Below are positions 1 through 4,191 of a stretch of 9,390 bases of DNA, one piece after another (the first letter of the stretch is position 1; the number at the start of each line of letters is the position of its first letter). The notes below the pieces were generated by a model, which worked only from the letters and a program-made list of their open reading frames with translations, was not told where the DNA came from and ran no database searches. The stretch lies in assembly GCA_937958315.1 (NCBI GenBank), contig CALFGH010000184.1:1-9390 (forward strand), given 5' to 3'. The position numbers were made by a program, and so were the translations under genes. This stretch comes from an uncultured Collinsella sp. GTDB taxonomy: Bacteria; Actinomycetota; Coriobacteriia; Coriobacteriales; Coriobacteriaceae.

Positions 1-1
1 G

Positions 2-844
2 GTGACCGATTCCGATGGCCTGTTCGGCACGACGGACCTGGGCGGCTTTTTGCCGGCACCCGTGCCCATTCACGGCGTGCTGGGCGACAGCCACGCGGCC
101 TTGTTCGCGCAGGGCTGCCACAGCCGCGGTATGGCCAAGGCGACCTATGGCACCGGCAGCTCGGTCATGATGAACGTCGGCGACGAGTTCGTTGCCAGCT
201 CGCACGGGCTTTCGAGCTCGCTCGCATGGCGTATGGACGGCGTGACCGAGTATGTACTCGAGGGCAACGTGAGCTACGCCGGCGCCGTCAAGACGTGGCT
301 GCGCGACGATCTGGAGCTCATCAACAACCCCGAGGAAGTTACCGACCTGTGCTACGCCGCCAATCCGGCGAGCCGCGTCTACTTTGTGCCGGCGTTTACC
401 GGTTTGGGCGCGCCGCATTGGGCGAGTGACGCCGAGGGCTGCGTCTTTGGCATGACGCGCACCACGGGTCGCGCGGAGTTCGTGAAGGCCGCCGACGAGT
501 CGATCGCCTATCAAATCTTTGACGTGATCGATGCGATGGTCGAGGATTCGGGCGCGGCGCTGTCCGAGCTTCGTGTTGACGGCGGTCCCACGCGCGACGC
601 GTACCTGATGCAGTTTGAGAGCGACTTGGTTGGCTCGCCCATCCGCATCGCGAGCAACGACGAGATGAGCGGTCTGGGTGCGGCCTGGGCCTGCGGTATT
701 GCGCTGGACATGTACACGCGCGATGTCGTCGACGTCTACGGCGCCCGCGGCATCGTGGAGCCTGCCATGACCGCCGACGAGCGCGCCAAGAAGATCGCCG
801 GCTGGCGTCACGCCGTTGACGCGACCATCTCGTACACAGCCTAG
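2..844 (+). CDS. FGGY-family carbohydrate kinase, glycerol-kinase-like, C-terminal part (5' end outside window)
   Basis: ATP-dependent phosphorylation of a small polyol or sugar in the cytoplasm is the expected role. Only the C-terminal 280 residues are present; the first in-window start-like codon is a GTG at position 2, but the family is about 500 residues long, so roughly 215 residues lie upstream. Visible hallmarks, in order: GDSHAALF (residues 28-35, with the expected catalytic Asp29), the glycine-rich YGTGSS phosphate loop (about 49-54), LEGNVSYAG (about 86-94), FTGLGAPHW (about 133-141) and VDGGPTRDAYLMQ (about 193-205), which matches the VDGG..N.FLMQ adenosine-site signature. These are closest to glycerol kinase. 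One oddity: glycerol kinases have GDQQAAL, in which the first Gln after the catalytic Asp contacts glycerol; here the pair is Ser-His, so the substrate may not be glycerol. A terminator follows at 883-920. Sure of the family, unsure of the substrate. Confidence 0.88.
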   Translation: MTDSDGLFGTTDLGGFLPAPVPIHGVLGDSHAALFAQGCHSRGMAKATYGTGSSVMMNVGDEFVASSHGLSSSLAWRMDGVTEYVLEGNVSYAGAVKTWLRDDLELINNPEEVTDLCYAANPASRVYFVPAFTGLGAPHWASDAEGCVFGMTRTTGRAEFVKAADESIAYQIFDVIDAMVEDSGAALSELRVDGGPTRDAYLMQFESDLVGSPIRIASNDEMSGLGAAWACGIALDMYTRDVVDVYGARGIVEPAMTADERAKKIAGWRHAVDATISYTA

Positions 845-854
845 AATGATTTTT

Positions 855-893
855 CTGGGACGGGGATTAAAAACTCATTGGTCCTCGTCCCAG
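855..893. repeat. Inverted repeat with CTGGGACGGGG arms
   Basis: The arm at 855-866 is complementary to 882-893 with one G-T wobble; the loop is about 15 nt and AT-rich. It is the first of a set of four TGGGACGGGG-type arms between the kinase and luxS (856-865, 883-892 inverted, 904-913, 963-972 inverted). Neither strand has a T-run directly after this particular hairpin, so on its own it is not a good terminator. It may be a REP-like repeat, or an alternative partner that competes with the terminator at 883-920. Confidence 0.65.
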
Positions 894-920
894 GTAGCTT
901 ATTTGGGACGGGGCTTTTTT
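883..920 (+). terminator. Rho-independent terminator of the FGGY kinase transcript
   Basis: CCTCGTCCCA (883-892) pairs with TGGGACGGGG (904-913), giving a 10-bp stem with one G-U pair and an 11-nt loop, followed by C and six T (915-920). This is the canonical stem plus U-tract layout, placed about 40 nt after the kinase stop codon. The left arm can alternatively pair with 856-865, and the right arm with 963-972, so the terminator is embedded in a set of mutually exclusive hairpins. Confidence 0.7.
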
Positions 921-975
921 GACTGGTATGATTGGTGCGACCATTCGAACCAGCTAAAAGAGCCCCGTCCCAAAT
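901..975. repeat. Long imperfect palindrome just upstream of luxS
   Basis: The 20 bases 901-920 are the reverse complement of 956-975 with one mismatch. Further inside, CTGGT (923-927) pairs with ACCAG (949-953), and TGGT (933-936) with ACCA (940-943) around a GCG loop, so almost the whole 75 bp can fold into a single cruciform or hairpin. The left arm contains the U-tract of the kinase terminator. A candidate luxS promoter lies inside it. Confidence 0.7.
903..932 (+). promoter_or_regulatory. Candidate luxS promoter with extended -10
   Basis: TTGGGA (903-908, 4 of 6 matches to the -35 consensus) is followed after 18 bp by TATGAT (927-932), preceded by TG at 924-925 as in an extended -10. Transcription would start near 939, giving a leader of about 58 nt before luxS that contains only the right arm (956-975) of the palindrome. 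The -35 overlaps the right arm of the preceding terminator. Based on sequence match alone. Confidence 0.38.
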
Positions 976-996
976 TGACTACCGAGAGGATCTGCC

Positions 997-1485
997 ATGG
1001 AGCGCATCGCGAGTTTTTCCGTTGACCATCTGCTGCTTGAGCCCGGCGTGTATGTGAGCCGCATCGACCGCGATCCGGCGACCGGTGCTGCCGTCACCAC
1101 GTTTGACCTGCGCCTGACCACGCCCAACAAGGAGCCGGTCATGAACACGGCCGAGTGCCACACCATCGAGCACCTGGGCGCGACGTTCCTTCGCAACCAT
1201 GCCGAGTGGTCGGGCCGCATTGTCTACTTTGGCCCCATGGGCTGCCGCACGGGCTTTTACCTGGTCGTGTTTGGCGAGGTGACGAGCGAGGAGATCCTGC
1301 CGCTCGTGCGTGAACTGTTCGAGTTTGTCGCCGGCTTTGAGGGCGATGTCCCCGGAGCCGCTCCCGAGGAGTGTGGTAACTACCTGGACCAGAACCTCCC
1401 CATGGCAAACTGGCTCGCGCGCCGCTACCTCGACCGCGACCTGGCCGATATCGACGAGAAGCACCTGCACTATCAGCAGGCGTAA
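997..1485 (+). CDS. luxS: S-ribosylhomocysteine lyase (LuxS), autoinducer-2 synthase
   Basis: Cytoplasmic metalloenzyme of the activated methyl cycle. It cleaves S-ribosylhomocysteine to homocysteine and DPD, the precursor of the AI-2 signal. The 162-residue length is normal for the family. All key residues are visible: the HTIEH metal motif (His55, Glu58, His59), the third metal ligand Cys126 in EECGNY, and the catalytic cysteine Cys83 in MGCRTGFY. The N-terminal SFSVDHLLLEPGVYV segment (residues 6-20) and the FDLRLTTPNKEP stretch are also typical. The ATG at 997 has a clear Shine-Dalgarno GAGAGGA (984-990) 6 nt upstream. The gene appears monocistronic, between a candidate promoter at 903-932 and a strong terminator at 1515-1545. 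No SAH nucleosidase or methionine-cycle gene is visible next to it. Confidence 0.97.
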   Translation: MERIASFSVDHLLLEPGVYVSRIDRDPATGAAVTTFDLRLTTPNKEPVMNTAECHTIEHLGATFLRNHAEWSGRIVYFGPMGCRTGFYLVVFGEVTSEEILPLVRELFEFVAGFEGDVPGAAPEECGNYLDQNLPMANWLARRYLDRDLADIDEKHLHYQQA

Positions 1486-1514
1486 GGGCTTTATCGCCCA
1501 AAACGCGCGCATTG

Positions 1515-1545
1515 GGCGCCTTCGCTTATGCGGGGGCGCCTTTTT
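1515..1545 (+). terminator. Rho-independent terminator after luxS
   Basis: The arms 1515-1525 and 1530-1540 form an 11-bp stem (outer GGCGCC pairs, two G-U pairs in the middle) closed by a TTAT tetraloop and followed by TTTTT (1541-1545). It starts 30 nt after the luxS stop. A competing hairpin, CGCCCAA (1495-1501) with TTGGGCG (1512-1518), overlaps its left arm. Confidence 0.85.
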
Positions 1546-1566
1546 GTTGAGTGGTCGGGACGAGCG

Positions 1567-1595
1567 TTCAAAATCGCTCATGTTTGTTCTAGAAT
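1567..1595 (+). promoter_or_regulatory. Promoter of the DUF4867-like gene
   Basis: TTCAAA (1567-1572) and TAGAAT (1590-1595) are separated by exactly 17 bp and match the housekeeping -35 and -10 consensus at 4 of 6 and 5 of 6 positions. Predicted transcription start is near 1602, about 28 nt before the ATG. It follows the luxS terminator directly, so this gene is probably transcribed on its own. Confidence 0.5.
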
Positions 1596-1620
1596 GTTCG
1601 TATAGTCACATTTACGAACA
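1595..1620. promoter_or_regulatory. Operator-like inverted repeat TGTTCGTA-N10-TACGAACA
   Basis: A perfect 8-bp inverted repeat (1595-1602 and 1613-1620) begins at the last base of the -10 box and ends at the first base of the ribosome binding site. The half-sites are centred 18 bp apart, suitable for a dimeric repressor that would block transcription start. Alternatively the leader RNA could fold here, though only part of it would be transcribed. The regulator is not in the window. A second palindrome, TTCTAGAA (1587-1594), overlaps the -10 box. Confidence 0.5.
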
Positions 1621-1624
1621 GGAG
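1620..1624 (+). promoter_or_regulatory. Ribosome binding site deciding the start of the DUF4867-like gene
   Basis: AGGAG lies 5 nt before the ATG at 1630. The in-frame GTG at 1624 shares its first base with this site and so cannot be the start. Confidence 0.75.
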
Positions 1625-1629
1625 TGAAC

Positions 1630-2274
1630 ATGCATATCTACTCTGTCAACGATCCCGAGTTCAAGTCCTATGGCAACGTTTGGGATAACGTTCCGTCCGA
1701 GCTTACGTCACCCGTGCTCGAGGTGCTTGCCTCTACGCCCATTCCCGAGGGCAGCAAGTACGTAGCAAGCGCGCCGGAGCTCGAGGGCGTCAAGGATGTT
1801 GATAAACTGGGCTTTCTCATGTTTGGCGGCCGCCCCTTCCAGCTGGGCTGGTGCAACGGCCACAACACGAGTCTCAACTGCCTGGAGTATCACCGCGCGA
1901 GTGAGTTCAACCTGGGCGTCCGCGACTTTATCCTGCTCGTGGCGCATCGCTGGGAGATCGAGGACGGCAAGCTCGACACCGCGTGCGTCAAGGCGTTCCG
2001 CGTGCCGGCGGGCAAGGTTGTCGAGGTTTTCAACACCACGCTCCACTACACGCCGTGCATGGTCGACGACGGCGGCTTCCAGGTGATGGTGGCGCTGCCC
2101 GCCGGCACCAATGGTCCGCGCCCCGAGGCCACAGCCGACATACCTGCCACCGGTGACAGTTACTGCTATTGGAAGGCCGACAAGTGGGTCCTCTGCCACG
2201 CCGACAGTCCCAAGGCTGCCGAAGGCGGCTACGTAGGCCTCATCGGAAAGAACCTCGACGTCACCGTGGACTAG
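1630..2274 (+). CDS. DUF4867-family protein (cupin-like, function unknown)
   Basis: A 214-residue soluble protein with no signal peptide or membrane segment. I recognise the DUF4867 pattern: an N-terminal IYSVNDPEFKSYG (residues 3-15), a central CNGHNTSLNCLEYHRASEFN (75-94) and TTLHYTPC (136-143). The LEYHRASE segment (Glu86, His88, Glu92) and His139 look like the two metal-binding motifs of a cupin barrel; that is inferred from the pattern, not shown. Family length is about 210 residues, so the gene is complete. The start is ATG 1630, preceded by AGGAG at 5 nt; the GTG at 1624 overlaps that site and is rejected. The gene has its own promoter and an operator-like repeat, so expression is probably switched by a ligand-responsive repressor. 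A role in sugar or sugar-acid catabolism is possible but unproven. Confidence 0.8.
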   Translation: MHIYSVNDPEFKSYGNVWDNVPSELTSPVLEVLASTPIPEGSKYVASAPELEGVKDVDKLGFLMFGGRPFQLGWCNGHNTSLNCLEYHRASEFNLGVRDFILLVAHRWEIEDGKLDTACVKAFRVPAGKVVEVFNTTLHYTPCMVDDGGFQVMVALPAGTNGPRPEATADIPATGDSYCYWKADKWVLCHADSPKAAEGGYVGLIGKNLDVTVD

Positions 2275-2281
2275 AATCTTC

Positions 2282-2340
2282 TGTCTCAATCTGTAACATC
2301 TAGCGGGCTAAATCGTCTCTACCTGTTACAGATTTAGACA
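2282..2340. repeat. 59-bp palindromic element, copy A
   Basis: The arms 2282-2298 and 2324-2340 are 17 bp each and complementary except at one position (C2287 opposite T2335); the loop is 25 nt. The outer arms read TGTCTCAATCTGTAACA and TGTTACAGATTTAGACA. It begins 7 bp after the DUF4867 stop codon. A second copy with the same design lies at 2363-2421. No T-run follows, so it is not an ordinary terminator. Confidence 0.85.
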
Positions 2341-2362
2341 AACTGCAGAGGGCCGCCCGAAA

Positions 2363-2421
2363 AATCTCGATCTGTAACACCAGGCCCGGTTTTGGCGGTC
2401 TACCTGTTACAGATCAAGACA
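2363..2421. repeat. 59-bp palindromic element, copy B
   Basis: The arms 2365-2379 and 2405-2419 are 15 bp each with one mismatch (C2368 opposite A2416), again around a 25-nt loop. Core ATCTGTAACA and CTACCTGTTACAGAT are identical to copy A, while the loop has diverged over most of its length. Relative to copy A, the A2288-T2334 pair is replaced by G2369-C2415, which preserves pairing. The flank AGACAAAC is shared by both copies. Phase between the copies is 81 bp. Confidence 0.85.
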
Positions 2422-2426
2422 AACGG

Positions 2427-2473
2427 GCCCCAGCCATCACAAAGGTGACTGTCCCCTTTGCGGTGGCTGGGGC
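2427..2473. repeat. REP-like long hairpin with GACTGTCCCC core
   Basis: The outer arms GCCCCAGCCA (2427-2436) and TGGCTGGGGC (2464-2473) pair perfectly. The inner part continues with CAAAGG pairing to CCTTTG (2440-2445 and 2455-2460) and GA with TC around a CTG loop, giving about 20 pairs in a 47-bp element with few mismatches. It is unrelated in sequence to the two 59-bp palindromes that directly precede it. The AAAGG..ACTGTCCCCTTT centre resembles dispersed intergenic REP-type palindromes; that link is from memory. The remaining 2474-2554 stretch shows nothing I can assign. Confidence 0.75.
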
Positions 2474-2554
2474 AGGTGGGTATCAAAAAGTGTCAGGCGG
2501 GGTGGCTGCCGGGCGCCTGCACGCGAAAAGAAGTATCGGCCTGTGCCGTTGCCG

Positions 2555-2583
2555 TTGAGCGACGCGTTGTTTGCGGGGATACT
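2555..2583 (+). promoter_or_regulatory. Candidate promoter of the 6-phospho-beta-glucosidase gene
   Basis: TTGAGC (2555-2560) and GATACT (2578-2583) match the -35 and -10 consensus at 4 of 6 positions each with a 17-bp spacer. The start site would be near 2590, about 29 nt before the ATG. No antiterminator (RAT) site or obvious cre-like operator was seen. Confidence 0.38.
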
Positions 2584-2618
2584 GAGCCTATGACAACAGC
2601 GTGCGAAAGGATTGATGC

Positions 2619-4049
2619 ATGGCTTTCTGTAATGACTTCCTGTGGGGCGGCGCGACGGCTGCCAACCAGTGCGAGGGCGCCTACGACGTGGACGGCCGCG
2701 GCCTTGCCAACGTGGACGTAGCTCCGCACGGCCCCGAGCGCTATGCGGTGGTCTCCGGCCAGCGCAAGATGCTCGACTTCGAGGACGGCTATTACTATCC
2801 CGCGCAGACTGGCATCGATTTCTATCACCACTACAAAGAGGACATCGCCCTCTTTGCCGAGATGGGCTTTAAGACCTTCCGCATGAGCCTGGCGTGGACC
2901 CGCATCTTCCCCAACGGTGACGAGACCGAGCCCAACGAGGCCGGCCTGGCCTTCTACGAGGACGTATTCCGCGAGTGCCAAAAGCACGGTATCGAGCCGC
3001 TCGTGACCATCACGCACTTCGACTGCCCGATTCACCTCATCAAGGAGTATGGCGGCTGGCGCAACCGCAAGCTCATCGACTTCTACAAGAACCTCGCAAC
3101 CACGATCTTCACCCGCTACAAGGGTCTGGTGAAGTACTGGCTCACCTTCAACGAGATCAATATGATCTTGCACCTGCCGTTTATGGGTGCCGGTCTAGTC
3201 TTTGAGGAGGGCGAGAACAAGGAGGCCGTCGAGTACCTGGCCGCCCACAACGAGCTCGTCGCCAGCGCTTGGGCAACCAAGATTGCCCACGAGATCGACC
3301 CCGAGATCAAGATCGGCTGCATGCTCGCCGCAGGTAGCTACTACCCCTACAGCTGCCGTCCGGGCGATGTGCGCCAGGCGCAGCTCGACAACCAGGACAA
3401 CTACTTCTTCGTCGACGTCCAGAGCCGTGGCTACTACCCGGCCTATGCCGTCAAGAAGCTCGAGCGTCTAGGCATCGATGTGGGTATGACGGACGAGGAC
3501 CGCGAAATCCTGGCCGCCAACACCGTCGACTTCATCAGCTTTAGCTATTACAGCACCCGTTGCTCCGCCGGTGCCGATAACCCCGATGTCGAGCGCACCC
3601 AGGGCAACGCCTTCGCCGGCGCCAAGAACCCCTACCTGCAGGAGAGCCAGTGGGGCTGGTCCATCGATCCGCTGGGCTTCCGCATCACCCTTAACGACCT
3701 GTACGACCGTTATCAGAAGCCGCTGTTTGTGGTCGAGAACGGTCTGGGCGCCAAGGATGTTGTCGAAGAGGATGGCTCCATCAACGACGACTACCGTATC
3801 GACTACCTGCGCCAGCATATCGCCGCGATGCGCGATGCGGTGACCGAGGACGGCGTTGACCTGCTGGGCTACACCACCTGGGGCCCGATCGACCTGGTGT
3901 CTGCCGGCACGGGCGAGATGTCCAAGCGCTACGGCTTTATCTATGTGGACCGCGACGACGCCGGCAACGGCACCCTCAAGCGCTCCAAGAAGAAGAGCTT
4001 CGACTGGTACAAGCATGTCATTGAAACGAATGGTGAGGACCTTTCCTAA
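2619..4049 (+). CDS. Glycoside hydrolase family 1, probable 6-phospho-beta-glucosidase
   Basis: Cytoplasmic retaining glycosidase that would split phosphorylated beta-glucosides (cellobiose-P, salicin-P or arbutin-P type) taken up by a PTS. The 476-residue single domain has the family's normal length. Seen in order: N-terminal DFLWGGATAANQCEGAY (residues 6-22), the TFNEIN motif with acid/base Glu179, and the ENGLG motif with nucleophile Glu373. The segment DLVSAGTGEMSKRYGF follows, with Ser428, Lys436 and Tyr438 in the arrangement that binds the 6-phosphate in BglA-type enzymes. That last motif is why I prefer a phospho-glucosidase over a plain beta-glucosidase. Start ATG 2619 has AAAGGA (2606-2611) 7 nt upstream. 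It has its own candidate promoter and a hairpin after it, and no PTS transporter or antiterminator gene is beside it, so the sugar import genes must be elsewhere. Confidence 0.93.
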   Translation: MAFCNDFLWGGATAANQCEGAYDVDGRGLANVDVAPHGPERYAVVSGQRKMLDFEDGYYYPAQTGIDFYHHYKEDIALFAEMGFKTFRMSLAWTRIFPNGDETEPNEAGLAFYEDVFRECQKHGIEPLVTITHFDCPIHLIKEYGGWRNRKLIDFYKNLATTIFTRYKGLVKYWLTFNEINMILHLPFMGAGLVFEEGENKEAVEYLAAHNELVASAWATKIAHEIDPEIKIGCMLAAGSYYPYSCRPGDVRQAQLDNQDNYFFVDVQSRGYYPAYAVKKLERLGIDVGMTDEDREILAANTVDFISFSYYSTRCSAGADNPDVERTQGNAFAGAKNPYLQESQWGWSIDPLGFRITLNDLYDRYQKPLFVVENGLGAKDVVEEDGSINDDYRIDYLRQHIAAMRDAVTEDGVDLLGYTTWGPIDLVSAGTGEMSKRYGFIYVDRDDAGNGTLKRSKKKSFDWYKHVIETNGEDLS

Positions 4050-4085
4050 GGAAGCTGAGGCACTCGACTTCAGAGTCTCCTGACC

Positions 4086-4124
4086 AAGGCGCCCGGCGAT
4101 CAGTTAATGCTCGCCGGGCGCCTT
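4086..4124. terminator. Perfect 14-bp hairpin after the glucosidase gene
   Basis: AAGGCGCCCGGCGA (4086-4099) is the exact reverse complement of 4111-4124, with an 11-nt loop. It starts 36 nt after the stop codon and almost certainly ends the glucosidase transcript, but there is no real U-tract after it (TTGCCGTCTG follows), so termination may be weak, factor-assisted, or the hairpin may mainly protect the 3' end. Confidence 0.6.
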
Positions 4125-4176
4125 GCCGTCTGCGGATTTTGGGACATGCGGCCCGCTTTTTCGACCCATCTGTCGG

Positions 4177-4182
4177 TACACT
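4177..4182 (+). promoter_or_regulatory. Candidate -10 box of the signalling operon
   Basis: TACACT (4 of 6 matches) ends 9 nt before the ATG at 4192, and no ribosome binding site lies between them. This is the geometry of a leaderless transcript. No convincing -35 hexamer is found at the usual distance. If translation starts at the ATG at 4276 instead, the same box gives a leader of about 86 nt. Confidence 0.3.
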
Positions 4183-4191
4183 AAAAGCACT

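Noticed and set aside
933..996. SAM- or SAH-sensing riboswitch before luxS
   Set aside because: The leader after the candidate promoter is about 58 nt and shows none of the multi-helix layouts of known SAM or SAH riboswitches; the structure present is explained by the inverted repeats.
979..1581. 200-codon open frame antisense to luxS
   Set aside because: It mirrors a certain luxS gene in GC-rich DNA, has no ribosome site and no recognisable protein pattern.
1624..1629. GTG start for the DUF4867-like gene
   Set aside because: The GTG overlaps the AGGAG ribosome site that serves the ATG at 1630.
2282..2421. CRISPR-like array
   Set aside because: Only two units, each a long palindrome with a 25-nt loop and no unique equal-length spacers; no cas genes in the window.
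2458..2721. Small plus-strand open frame across the spacer and the start of the glucosidase gene
   Set aside because: No ribosome site, starts inside a hairpin repeat and overlaps the real enzyme in another frame.
3468..4016. 182-codon open frame antisense to the glucosidase
   Set aside because: Covers the region of the nucleophile and phosphate motifs of the plus-strand enzyme; Val/Ala/Asp-rich composition is typical of antisense shadows.
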